Part shown: in pieces, positions 16,604-25,129 of the stretch
Numbering within the stretch: the stretch's first letter is position 1
How the letters are laid out: each line of letters starts with the position of its first letter
Assembly (NCBI RefSeq): GCF_013085345.1
Contig: NZ_JABFAJ010000006.1
Coordinates: forward strand, 1 to 64,000
Length of the DNA: 64,000 bases
Reading direction: 5' to 3'
DNA from: Isoptericola sediminis
GTDB lineage: Bacteria > Actinomycetota > Actinomycetes > Actinomycetales > Cellulomonadaceae
Made by a program: the position numbers and the translations under genes
The notes under the pieces: model-generated
What the model was told of the DNA's origin: nothing
Seen by the model: only the letters and a program-made list of their open reading frames with translations
Database searches by the model: none

Positions 16604-17896
16604 ATGGGCGGCGTGACAGAGACGCTCCTTCTCGTGCTCGTCGTCGTGACCGCGCTGGCCTTCGACTTCACGAACGGATTCCACGACACCGGCAACGCGA
16701 TGGCGACCTCGATCGCCACCCGGGCGCTGCGGCCCCGCACCGCCGTCCTGCTGTCCGCCGTGCTCAACATGGCCGGGGCGTTCCTGTCCCTGGCCGTGGC
16801 GGCCACCATCGCCAAGGGGCTCGTCGACGCCGGCGCGATCAGCCTCGAGGTGGTGTTCGCCGGTCTGGTCGGCGGCATCGTGTGGAACCTGGTCACGTGG
16901 TTGTTCGGGCTGCCCTCCAGCTCGTCGCACGCCCTGGTGGGCGGCGTCGTCGGGTCGGTGCTCGCCGCCGCCGGGACCGAGGGCGTGCTGTGGACCGGGG
17001 TCGTGGCCAAGGTGCTGGTCCCCGCCCTGCTGGCCCCGGTCGTCGCGATCGGCGTGGCCGCCACCGGCACCTATCTGGTGGCACGCCTGACGCGCGGCAT
17101 CGACGACAAGGTCACCGGCCGGGCGTTCCGGTGGGGTCAGGTCGGCTCGGCCTCGCTGGTCTCCCTCGCCCACGGCACGAACGACGCCCAGAAGTCGATG
17201 GGCATCATCCTGCTGGCGCTCATCACGGCCGGTGCCGTGCCCGCCGACTCGAGCGTGCCGTTCTGGGTCATCTTCTCCTGCGCGTTCTTCATGGCGCTCG
17301 GCACCTACCTCGGTGGATGGCGCATCATCCGCACTCTCGGCAAGGGGCTCGTCGAGATCGACAGCCGGCAGGGGATGGCCGCCGAGACCTCGTCGGCCGC
17401 CGTGATCCTGCTGTCGAGCTACTTCGGCTTCTCGCTGTCGACGACCCACGTCGCGACCGGGTCGATCATGGGGTCGGGCGTCGGCATGCCCGGGGCGACG
17501 GTCCGCTGGGGAGTCGCCGGGCGGATGCTGTCTGCCTGGGCGCTGACGCTGCCCGCCGCCGGGATCGTCGGCGCCGCCTGCTACGGGATCCAGCACGGCG
17601 TGGGCGGTCTCCTCGGCACCCTCCTCGTCCTCGCGCTGCTGGTCGGCGCCGCCACCGCGATCTGGGTGGCCTCGCGTCGACGGCCCGTCAACCACACCAA
17701 CGTCAACGAGCAGTGGGACGAGCGGCACGACGGCGGTCTGCGCCGGAGCGTGACGGCCCCCGACGCCGCGGCCCCGGACGTCACGACCGCTGACGCCGCC
17801 GGCACGGACGCCCCGAGCGAGGACGAGATCCACGCGCGCCGCGCCAACGCGCTGGCGTACACCACCGACCGACCGAGCGACGAGGAGCAGCGGTGA
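16604..17896 (+). CDS. pit: Low-affinity inorganic phosphate transporter (PiT family)
   Basis: 430 aa. The duplicated PiT signature is visible: FDFTNGFHDTGNAMATSIATRAL near residue 17 and SLAHGTNDAQKSMGIILLAL near 185. There are about ten hydrophobic segments and a hydrophilic C-terminal tail of ~75 residues. It takes up phosphate (as metal-phosphate) with protons. Two PHO boxes upstream indicate PhoP control. ATG 16604 and GTG 16613 are both possible starts; neither has a clear Shine-Dalgarno. It overlaps the next gene by GTGA. Confidence 0.92.
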   Translation: MGGVTETLLLVLVVVTALAFDFTNGFHDTGNAMATSIATRALRPRTAVLLSAVLNMAGAFLSLAVAATIAKGLVDAGAISLEVVFAGLVGGIVWNLVTWLFGLPSSSSHALVGGVVGSVLAAAGTEGVLWTGVVAKVLVPALLAPVVAIGVAATGTYLVARLTRGIDDKVTGRAFRWGQVGSASLVSLAHGTNDAQKSMGIILLALITAGAVPADSSVPFWVIFSCAFFMALGTYLGGWRIIRTLGKGLVEIDSRQGMAAETSSAAVILLSSYFGFSLSTTHVATGSIMGSGVGMPGATVRWGVAGRMLSAWALTLPAAGIVGAACYGIQHGVGGLLGTLLVLALLVGAATAIWVASRRRPVNHTNVNEQWDERHDGGLRRSVTAPDAAAPDVTTADAAGTDAPSEDEIHARRANALAYTTDRPSDEEQR

Positions 17897-18183
17897 ACGA
17901 GTACATCGAGTGGGGTGCGCTCGGCCAGGTCGTCGGCGCCGGGCTGGTCGTCGGCGCGGGGATCCCGGCGCTGTTCGCCCTCGCCCTGCGGCTGCTGGCC
18001 GGCACCACCGCCCCGCCGCAGGAGCGGCACGACGCCTCGACCGGCCCGGCCGAGGTCCCGGGTCCTGTCGTCATCGCCCGTCCGCCGCTGTGGCGCCTCG
18101 TGGGTGCCCTGCTGTGCTTCGCGGTGGTGATCGGCGCCGTCGCGAGCGGCATCGTCTTCCTGGCCGCGGGCGGGCACAGCTAG
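17893..18183 (+). CDS. Small two-helix membrane protein co-transcribed with pit
   Basis: 96 aa with hydrophobic segments at about 9-35 and 66-90, separated by a hydrophilic loop (PPQERHDASTGPAEVPG). Its GTG overlaps the Pit stop codon, implying translational coupling. The family is not recognised. The coupling suggests an accessory subunit or regulator of phosphate uptake, which is inference. Confidence 0.75.
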   Translation: MNEYIEWGALGQVVGAGLVVGAGIPALFALALRLLAGTTAPPQERHDASTGPAEVPGPVVIARPPLWRLVGALLCFAVVIGAVASGIVFLAAGGHS

Positions 18184-18200
18184 GGACCCGAACGGCGCGG

Positions 18201-19445
18201 TCAGTCCGCCTTGGCCGCGAGCACCCGCGCGACGGAGGCGTCGACCTGCGCGGCGAACTCCGGATCCTCGCGGGCCCGCTCCACCAGGGCGTCCGCCATC
18301 GCGGGCACGACGGAGGGGTCGGCGGAGGCCAGCACGAGGTCCACGCCGGCCTCGACGGCGGCGACGGCACGATCGGCCGGGGCCACGTCGTCCACGGCGG
18401 CCGCGGCGGAGACGTCGTCGGTCATGACGACGCCGTCGAACGCGAGGTCGTCGCGCAGGATCGCCACGACGGCGGGGGAGAACGTGGCCTGCTGGTCCGG
18501 GTCGATCCGCGAGTAGACCGCGTTGGACAGCATGACGAACCGCGCCCCGGCGTCGATCCCGGCGGCGAACACCTCGACGTCCTTCGACCCGGCGGTGATC
18601 GTGTCGTCCACGACGGACGCGGTGGTGTCGGTGTTCTCGGTGACCCGGCCCAGCCCCGGGAAGTGCTTGATCACCGGCTCGACCCCCGCGGACTGCATGC
18701 CGGCCGAGAAGGCCGTGGCCCCGTCGACCACGGACCGGGCCGTGTTGCCGTAGTTGCGCGAGAAGTAGCCGATGGGGGCGTTCGCCTGCTGGTTGCCGGC
18801 CGGGACGAGGTCCATCACCGGCGCCAGGTTGAGGTCGACCCCCGCGTCGGCGAGCTCGGTGCCCCAGCGGGTCGCGAGGCGCTCCAGCCGTGCGCGCGGC
18901 CAGGTCGCCTGCCGGGTGGCCGCCGGGATCTCGGAGAACCCGGCCCCGCGGAGCACCTGCACCGCGCCGCCCTCCTGGTCGGTCGCCACCAGCATCGGCG
19001 GGGCCGACGACGGCGCCAGCGCCCGGTAGGCGTCGACCAGCTCGCGGGTCGCGGCGAGCCCCGCCTCGCTGCGGCCGTGCAGGAACACGTTGCCGACGTG
19101 GTGGTCGACGACGGCGGTCCGCGTGGGGGCGTGCACGCCCCCCTCGGCGACCGGCGCGCCGACCACGAGCAGCTGACCGACCTTCTCCTCCAGCGGCATC
19201 CCGGCCAGGGCATCGTCGGCGTCGGTCCTGCCCTCCGCCGCGGCACCGGGCGTGCTCGACGCCGACGGCGTGGGCGACGGGCTCGGTCGGGGGCTCGCGG
19301 ACGGCGTGCCGGACGGCGTCGGCCCCGCGCTCGACTCCCAGGGGCCCGCGCTGGGGGTGGGGGTCGTGCCGGGCGTGCTGCAGGCGGCCAGGGCGAGCAC
19401 GGCCGTCGTCAGCACGGCCGTCGTCCACCGGGAGGTGGGGGTCAT
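18201..19445 (-). CDS. GH3-family beta-N-acetylhexosaminidase-like lipoprotein (NagZ/LpqI type)
   Basis: 414 aa from ATG 19445. A lipobox signal (TTAVLALAAC) is followed by a Pro/Ser/Thr-rich linker, then the GH3 TIM barrel (QLLVVGAPV, ATDQEGGAVQVL, KHFPGLGRVTENTDT). The catalytic nucleophile is expected at VVMTDDVSA. In classical NagZ the loop after KHFPGHG ends in D-S-H, with His as general acid; here it is N-T-D-T, as in a subgroup of actinobacterial lipoprotein members. The likely role is muropeptide recycling at the cell surface. ATGA overlap with the SRPBCC gene upstream. Convergent with pit, 17 bp apart. Confidence 0.87.
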   Translation of the reverse strand: MTPTSRWTTAVLTTAVLALAACSTPGTTPTPSAGPWESSAGPTPSGTPSASPRPSPSPTPSASSTPGAAAEGRTDADDALAGMPLEEKVGQLLVVGAPVAEGGVHAPTRTAVVDHHVGNVFLHGRSEAGLAATRELVDAYRALAPSSAPPMLVATDQEGGAVQVLRGAGFSEIPAATRQATWPRARLERLATRWGTELADAGVDLNLAPVMDLVPAGNQQANAPIGYFSRNYGNTARSVVDGATAFSAGMQSAGVEPVIKHFPGLGRVTENTDTTASVVDDTITAGSKDVEVFAAGIDAGARFVMLSNAVYSRIDPDQQATFSPAVVAILRDDLAFDGVVMTDDVSAAAAVDDVAPADRAVAAVEAGVDLVLASADPSVVPAMADALVERAREDPEFAAQVDASVARVLAAKAD

Positions 19446-19891
19446 GACCCCGCTGTCGGGGCGGTGTCGCGGTGGGCGAGGGTCGCCAGCGCCTGGCACC
19501 AGTGCTGCTCGGCCCGGGTCGCGTGCTCGGCGGTGTCGATGTTCGCCTGGACCACCTCGACACGCGTGCCGCCGTCGTCGGGCTCCAGCGTGATGCGGAT
19601 CTCGTGGTAGCTCTCGGGCACGTCCGGCAGGTCGCCGAGCGGGGAGTAGTGCGTGAAGTGCAGCAGCCGGGGGCGTTCGACGGCGATGATCCGGCCCGTG
19701 TCGGTGAACTGGCGGCCGAAGAAGTGCCCCTCGAAGGTGACGGGGCTGCCCGGGCGGAAGTCGGTCTCGATGTTGGCGCCCAGCATCCAGCGCGCGCCGG
19801 GGTGCATCAGCTCGGCCCAGACCCGCTCGGGGGGCTCGGCGATGTGCGTGGACGCGGTGGCGGTGTGTCCGGTGGTGCCCCCGTCGGTCAT
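19442..19891 (-). CDS. SRPBCC (START/AHSA1-like) ligand-binding protein
   Basis: 149 aa. The AHSA1/polyketide-cyclase-like helix-grip fold is seen in TASTHIAEPPERVWAELMHP, the strands FEGHFFGRQFTDTGRIIAVERPRLLHFTHYSP and a C-terminal helix HWCQALATLAH. These proteins bind hydrophobic ligands or act as chaperone co-factors; the ligand here is unknown. GGAGG lies before ATG. It is the first gene of a two-gene operon with the NagZ-like gene, downstream of an 18-bp palindrome. Confidence 0.85.
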   Translation of the reverse strand: MTDGGTTGHTATASTHIAEPPERVWAELMHPGARWMLGANIETDFRPGSPVTFEGHFFGRQFTDTGRIIAVERPRLLHFTHYSPLGDLPDVPESYHEIRITLEPDDGGTRVEVVQANIDTAEHATRAEQHWCQALATLAHRDTAPTAGS

Positions 19892-19910
19892 GACGCCTCC
19901 TCGGCCTGGT

Positions 19911-19928
19911 GTGCGGTCCGGACCGCAC
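19911..19928. promoter_or_regulatory. 18-bp perfect palindrome upstream of the SRPBCC-nagZ operon
   Basis: GTGCGGTCC followed directly by GGACCGCAC, 19 bp upstream of ATG 19891. A -10-like TAACGT lies upstream on the minus strand, so the palindrome would sit between promoter and Shine-Dalgarno: a plausible TetR-type operator or leader hairpin. Confidence 0.45.
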
Positions 19929-20004
19929 CGTCGCGACCCGTCGGCACGACGTTAACCCCGGTCGGTACCGGAGACGTAATCATCCGGGGTGGACCCGGAC
20001 CCGT

Positions 20005-21213
20005 TCAGGACAGCTCGGCGGCGACGGCCGCGACGAAGGTGTCGACCGCGTCGGCCGGGGTGTCCCACGAGCACATCCACCGCACCTCGACGCGGTCCGG
20101 GGTCTCGCCGGCCGCCCAGTCGTAGAACCGGCTCCGCTCGCGCAGCCGGTCGGCGGCCTCGCGCGGCAGCGTGGCGAAGACGGCGTTCGCCTCGACCGGC
20201 CGGGTCACCCGGATCCCCTGGGGCACCACGAGCTCGTCCGGTTCGGTCCCGGCCGGTCCCGGCGTCACGTCGAGCACGTCGGCGGCCCCGAGCCCGTCCC
20301 GCAGCCGCCGGGCCATCGCGTTGGCGTGCGCCGCGTTGCGGTGCCACAGCGGTGCTGCCGACCCGTCCGCGGCGTCGACCGGCTCGCCGGGCTCGCCGAG
20401 CAGGGCCAGGAGCTGGGCGGAGACGTAGCGGGTCTTGGAGACGAGCTGCATCGTGGCCTTGCGCAGGTAGGGCACCGCGTCGGCCGCGGCGCGGCGCCGG
20501 GCTGCGCCGTCGTACCCGGACCCGGGCACCTGCGGGGCGTCCTCGGGGGCGAGGACGACGACGGCCTCCCCGATCATGCCGCCGTTCTTGGCGGCGCCGA
20601 ACGAGAGGACGTCCACGCCGAGGTCACGGGTCAGGGCGCCCAACGAGCAGCCGAGGGACGCGGCGGCGTTGGCGAGCCGGGAGCCGTCCACGTGCACGGC
20701 CATGCCGAGGCCGTGGGCCGCCTCGACGAGGGCACGCGTCGCGTCGACGGAGTAGACGGTGCCGAGCTCGGTCGACTGCGTCAGCGTCAGCACGCCGGGG
20801 TGGGCGCGGTGCACGTCGTGGCGCTGTCCGGCCCAGCGGGCGACGTCGTCGGGCGTGATCCGCCCGTCCGTGGACGGGCAGGAGAGGATCTTCAGCCCGC
20901 CCACGCGTTCGGGGGCGCCGTTCTCGTCGGTGTTGGCGTGCGCGACGTCGGAGGCGACGACCCCGCCCCACCGCTCGGACAGCGCCATGAGGGACACGAC
21001 GTTCGCGCCGGTCCCGTTGGTCAGCGGGAACGCGAGCGCCCCGGGGCCGAACACCTCGGCGGTGCGCTCGTCGAGTCGCGCGGTCCACGGGTCGTCGCCG
21101 TACGCGACGCTGAACCCGTCGTTGGCCGCGGCGACGGCGGCCAGCACGTCGGGGTGGGTGCCGGCGTAGTTGTCGGAGGCGAACGGCGGGAGGGCGGCGG
21201 GTGTCTCGGGCAC
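20005..21213 (-). CDS. ltaE: Low-specificity L-threonine aldolase (PLP-dependent beta-eliminating lyase family)
   Basis: 402 aa. The PLP lysine is in LSFGAAKNGGMIGEAVV. The family's LPPFASDNYAGTHPDVLAA start and the AVHVDGSRLANAAASLG segment (cofactor-binding Asp and Arg) are intact. It cleaves threonine/allo-threonine to glycine and acetaldehyde. The length is somewhat above typical (~340-360) because of loops rich in Gly/Pro. GTG 21213 has TAGTCT six bases upstream, a leaderless arrangement. It is divergent from the olefin cluster. Confidence 0.88.
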   Translation of the reverse strand: MPETPAALPPFASDNYAGTHPDVLAAVAAANDGFSVAYGDDPWTARLDERTAEVFGPGALAFPLTNGTGANVVSLMALSERWGGVVASDVAHANTDENGAPERVGGLKILSCPSTDGRITPDDVARWAGQRHDVHRAHPGVLTLTQSTELGTVYSVDATRALVEAAHGLGMAVHVDGSRLANAAASLGCSLGALTRDLGVDVLSFGAAKNGGMIGEAVVVLAPEDAPQVPGSGYDGAARRRAAADAVPYLRKATMQLVSKTRYVSAQLLALLGEPGEPVDAADGSAAPLWHRNAAHANAMARRLRDGLGAADVLDVTPGPAGTEPDELVVPQGIRVTRPVEANAVFATLPREAADRLRERSRFYDWAAGETPDRVEVRWMCSWDTPADAVDTFVAAVAAELS

Positions 21214-21219
21214 CCGTCC

Positions 21220-21225
21220 AGACTA
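21220..21225 (-). promoter_or_regulatory. -10 hexamer TAGTCT, leaderless start of ltaE
   Basis: On the minus strand TAGTCT is followed by six bases and GTG 21213. No ribosome-binding site is present. Confidence 0.55.
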
Positions 21226-21461
21226 CGGGTGACCGGAGAGCCCGCCGCCGGGCCGGCGCCGTCCCGACTCGCCCCGGTCTGGGTCGTTTCGTCCGCCGGT
21301 GGTGTGCGACACAGCGGCCGGGCGGAACGGCGGGCGCCGCTCGACCGTCCTACTCTCAACAACGGGTGTCCTGCGGGACGCCCCGGCCGACCGTCACGCG
21401 CCGGTCCGGTGACTTGTCGTCGTTCCGGCGTCGCGCGGGCGTCCGGATGTCTGGAGCTCGT

Positions 21462-22484
21462 GTGACTGGAAACGCCACCACCCGGTTCGCCGACGTCGCG
21501 CTGCTGTCCGTGACGCGCCGGCTGCCGTCCCTCGTCACGACGTCGTCCGCGATCCAGGAACGCCTGGCGCCCGCCCTGAGGCGTCTGCGGCTGCCGAGCA
21601 ACCTGCTCGAGCGGGTCGCCGGGGTCGAGGAGCGGCGCAACTGGGCTCCCGGGGAGGACGCCGACTCCGCCACCGTCGCGGCGGGGCGGGAGGCCCTCGA
21701 GCTGGCCGGGGTCGAACCCGACGAGGTCGGCCTGCTCATCAACACCTCGGTGACCCGCAAGCACCTGGAGCCGTCGGTGGCCGTCGGGCTGCACCACGGC
21801 CTCGGGCTGCCGAGCTCGGCGGTGAACTTCGACGTCGCCAACGCCTGCCTCGGGTTCATCAACGGCATGTCGCTCGCCGCCGGCATGATCGAGTCGGGTC
21901 AGATCCGGTACGCCGTGATCGTCAACGGCGAGGACGCCGACGACATCCAGCGCACCACCGTCGACCGGCTGCTCACCCAGGACCGCGGTCGCGAGGGCTT
22001 CATGGAGGAGTTCGCCTCCCTGACGCTGGGGTCCGGGGCGGCCGCCGCGGTGCTCGGCCCGGCCGACGCCCATCCCGAGGGGCACCGGGTCCTCGGCGGG
22101 GTGACCCGCGCCGCCACCCAGCACCACCGCCTGTGCATCGGCAGCCCGGAGGGCATGTTCACCGACGCCGAGGGGCTGCTCGAGGGCGGCCTGGAGCTCG
22201 TCGTCGACGCCTGGAAGGACGCCATCCCCGAGTGGGACTGGGAGGCCATGGACCGCTACGTCACCCACCAGGTATCCCGGGTGCACACCCGCGCCATCGT
22301 CGAGGCCGTCGGCCTGGACCGCGCTCGGGTCCCCACCACGTACCCCACCCTCGGCAACGTGGGACCCGCCTCGGTGCCGATCACGCTCGCCCAGGAGGCG
22401 GAGACCCTCGGCGCCGGCGACCGGGTGCTGCTCATGGGGGTCGGCTCCGGCATCAACACCGCGATGCTGGAGCTGGCCTGGTGA
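21462..22484 (+). CDS. oleA: OleA: acyl-CoA Claisen-condensing thiolase-fold enzyme of olefin synthesis
   Basis: 340 aa from GTG 21462, supported by GGAG five bases upstream. It condenses two fatty acyl-CoAs head-to-head to a beta-keto acid. The nucleophile Cys is in NACLGFING (Cys129). The OleA-specific Glu-containing loop TRKHLEPS, the catalytic His in YVTHQVSRVHT and the Asn in YPTLGNVGPAS are present, as expected for OleA rather than FabH. A possible promoter -10 TACTCT lies at 21351-21356. The stop overlaps the oleBC start by GTGA. First gene of a three-gene operon. Confidence 0.92.
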   Translation: MTGNATTRFADVALLSVTRRLPSLVTTSSAIQERLAPALRRLRLPSNLLERVAGVEERRNWAPGEDADSATVAAGREALELAGVEPDEVGLLINTSVTRKHLEPSVAVGLHHGLGLPSSAVNFDVANACLGFINGMSLAAGMIESGQIRYAVIVNGEDADDIQRTTVDRLLTQDRGREGFMEEFASLTLGSGAAAAVLGPADAHPEGHRVLGGVTRAATQHHRLCIGSPEGMFTDAEGLLEGGLELVVDAWKDAIPEWDWEAMDRYVTHQVSRVHTRAIVEAVGLDRARVPTTYPTLGNVGPASVPITLAQEAETLGAGDRVLLMGVGSGINTAMLELAW

Positions 22485-25129
22485 CGCCGCATCCCGCGAG
22501 CACCGTCCCGCCGGGGCTGCCCGGCCTCGCCCGGTTCAGCCACGTCCGCGGCGACTGGCACTACCTGGACAACGGCGCCGAGCTGTCCGCGCACGGCATC
22601 CGGCCGGTCGGCACCGTGCTGGCCGTGCACGGCAACCCCACCTGGTCCTACCTGTGGCGCGACCTCCTCGAGACGGTCACCGACCGGGCGATCGAGGCGG
22701 CCGCGGCGGTCGGGGAGTACCCGGACGGCGTGCAGGGCGCCTGGCGCGTCGTGGCCGTCGACCAGCTCGAGATGGGGCTGTCCGCCCGCACCGGCCGACG
22801 CCGCACCCTGGCCGACCGCGTCGCCGACCTGTCGGCCCTCACCGCCGAGCTGGACCTGGAGGGTCCGGTCGTCACCCTGGGGCACGACTGGGGCGGCGTC
22901 GTCTCCCTCGGCTGGGCGGTCGACCACCCCGACCGGCTGGCCGGCGTCGTGCTGCTCAACACCGCCGTGCACCAGCCCGACGACGCCGCGATCCCCGCTC
23001 CGCTGCGCCTCGCCCTGGCCCGGGGCGTCCACCGGTGGGGCACCCGGACCACCCGGGCGTTCCTGGAGACCACGCTCGGCCTGGCCCGCCCCCGGCTGGC
23101 CCGCGACGTCGCTGACGCCTACCGGCTGCCCTACCGCGCCGCCGACGACCGGGCCGGCATCGAGCAGTTCGTCGCCGACATCCCCGCCTCGCCGGAGCAC
23201 GTCAGCCGCCCCGAGCTGGACCGCATCGCCGACGGGGTGCGCCGGCTCGACGTCCCGGCCCTGCTGCTGTGGGGAGCCCGGGACCCGGTGTTCTCCGACC
23301 GCTACCTCGACGACCTCGTCCACCGCCTGCCGCGGGCGAGCGTGCACCGGTTCGAGGACGCCGGGCACCTGATCGCCGAGGACGTCGACTACGCGCCGGT
23401 CGTCCTGCGTTGGTTGGGATCGGCGGTCTCGGGGGACGACGCGTCGGCTTCGGGTTCGACCGCCGCCGGCGTTCCAGCGTTCCGGCCGATGTGGGCCGGG
23501 CTGGACGAGCGCGCCGCGGACCCGGCGTCGCGCACGGAGCCGGCGGTCCTCGACCTGACGACCACCGGTGCGGGTCGCCGCGTGAGCTGGCGTGCGCTCG
23601 ACCGGCAGGTGCGGCGCATCGCCGCCGGGCTGCACGAGATCGGGGTGCGCCGCGGCGACCGCGTCTCCCTGCTGGTCCGGCCCGGGCCCACCCTCACGGC
23701 CCTGGTGTACGCGTGCCTGCGCATCGGCGCCGTGGTCGTCGTGGCCGACGCCGGGCTGGGTGTGCGCGGGCTGACCCGGGCCCAGCGCGGCGCCTGGCCG
23801 CAGTACCTCGTCGGGGAGACGACGGGGCTCGCGGCCGCTCGCACGATGGGCTGGCCGGGGGTGCGGATCGCCGTCGACCCCCTGGACCCGGTGCGGCGCC
23901 GCGTGCTCGGGGTGGAGCACGAGCTGATCGACGTCGCGCGCACCGGCGAGGGCGTGGACCTGCCGCCCGAGCCCGGGCCGGACGACGACGCGGCGGTGCT
24001 GTTCACCTCCGGCTCCACGGGTCCGGCCAAGGGTGTACTGTACACGCACCGTCGGCTGTCCGCGCTGCGCGACGCCCTGGCCACGCACTTCGCCGTCGGC
24101 CCCGAGACCGGGCTGGTCACGGGGTTCGCGCCCTTCGCGCTGCTCGGCCCGGCGCTCGGGACGCGGTCGGTGACACCGGACATGGACGTCTCCGCCCCGC
24201 GTACGCTCACCGCCCGCGCGGTCGCCGACGCCGTGAAGGCCGCCGACGCCCGGATGGTCTTCCTGTCCCCGGCGGCGATCCTGCACGTCGTCGACACCGC
24301 GGACCGGCTCACCGCCGTCGACCGGGAGGCGCTCGGCCGCGTGCAGACGTTCCTGTCCACCGGCGCGCCGATCAGCGCCGGGCTGCTGGAGGCCGCCCGG
24401 TCGCTGATGCCGGCCGCCGAGGCGCACACCCCCTACGGGATGACCGAGTGCCTGCTGGTCACCGACATCACCCTCGACGGCATCCGCGAGGTCGCCGACG
24501 CCCCGGACGCGGGCGTGTGCGTGGGGCGGCCCGTCGGGGCCGGCCGGGTGCTGGTCAGCGCCCTGGACGACGACGGCGCGGCCACCGGGACGCCGTCGGA
24601 CGCGCCGGGCGTGCTGGGCGAGGTGCTGGTCAGCGCCCCGCACCTCAAGGAGCGCTACGACCGGCGCTGGCTCACGGACGTCGCCGCCGAGCGGGACACC
24701 CCCACGGGGCACTGGCACCGCACCGGCGACGTCGGCCACCTGGACGCCGCCGGGCGGCTGTGGATCGAGGGGCGGCTCGCGCACGTGCTGACGACGCCGG
24801 CCGGACCGTTGGCGCCGGTCGGCCCGGAGCAGGCGGTCGAGCGGGCCGACGGCGTCCGGCGGGCGGCGGTCGTCGGCGTCGGGCCGACCGGGGTGCAGCA
24901 GGCCGTGGCCGTCGTCGAACCGGTCCCCGGAGCGGGGTCGGCCCGACCCGGGCGGGCCCCGGAACGGCTGGACGCCGCCGTGCGCGCGGTGTCGTCGGTC
25001 CCCCTGGCGGCGGTGCTGCTGGCGCCGGAGATGCCCACGGACGTGCGGCACAACTCCAAGATCGACCGCGCAAGGCTCGCGGACTGGGCGGCCGGGATCC
25101 TGGCGGGCGGCCGGGTGACCCTGCCGTGA
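22481..25129 (+). CDS. oleBC: OleBC fusion: beta-lactone decarboxylase + beta-lactone synthetase
   Basis: 882 aa. Residues 1-~320 are OleB, a haloalkane-dehalogenase-like alpha/beta hydrolase (VHGNPTWSYLWR; nucleophile Asp in GHDWGGVVSLGW near 136) that decarboxylates the beta-lactone to a cis-olefin. Residues ~335-882 are OleC, an AMP-ligase-fold beta-lactone synthetase (P-loop LFTSGSTGPAKG near 507, TPYGMTE near 649, GHWHRTGDVGHLD). OleB-OleC fusions are known in actinobacterial ole clusters such as that of Micrococcus luteus. It is coupled by GTGA overlaps to both neighbours. Confidence 0.92.
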   Translation: MTPHPASTVPPGLPGLARFSHVRGDWHYLDNGAELSAHGIRPVGTVLAVHGNPTWSYLWRDLLETVTDRAIEAAAAVGEYPDGVQGAWRVVAVDQLEMGLSARTGRRRTLADRVADLSALTAELDLEGPVVTLGHDWGGVVSLGWAVDHPDRLAGVVLLNTAVHQPDDAAIPAPLRLALARGVHRWGTRTTRAFLETTLGLARPRLARDVADAYRLPYRAADDRAGIEQFVADIPASPEHVSRPELDRIADGVRRLDVPALLLWGARDPVFSDRYLDDLVHRLPRASVHRFEDAGHLIAEDVDYAPVVLRWLGSAVSGDDASASGSTAAGVPAFRPMWAGLDERAADPASRTEPAVLDLTTTGAGRRVSWRALDRQVRRIAAGLHEIGVRRGDRVSLLVRPGPTLTALVYACLRIGAVVVVADAGLGVRGLTRAQRGAWPQYLVGETTGLAAARTMGWPGVRIAVDPLDPVRRRVLGVEHELIDVARTGEGVDLPPEPGPDDDAAVLFTSGSTGPAKGVLYTHRRLSALRDALATHFAVGPETGLVTGFAPFALLGPALGTRSVTPDMDVSAPRTLTARAVADAVKAADARMVFLSPAAILHVVDTADRLTAVDREALGRVQTFLSTGAPISAGLLEAARSLMPAAEAHTPYGMTECLLVTDITLDGIREVADAPDAGVCVGRPVGAGRVLVSALDDDGAATGTPSDAPGVLGEVLVSAPHLKERYDRRWLTDVAAERDTPTGHWHRTGDVGHLDAAGRLWIEGRLAHVLTTPAGPLAPVGPEQAVERADGVRRAAVVGVGPTGVQQAVAVVEPVPGAGSARPGRAPERLDAAVRAVSSVPLAAVLLAPEMPTDVRHNSKIDRARLADWAAGILAGGRVTLP

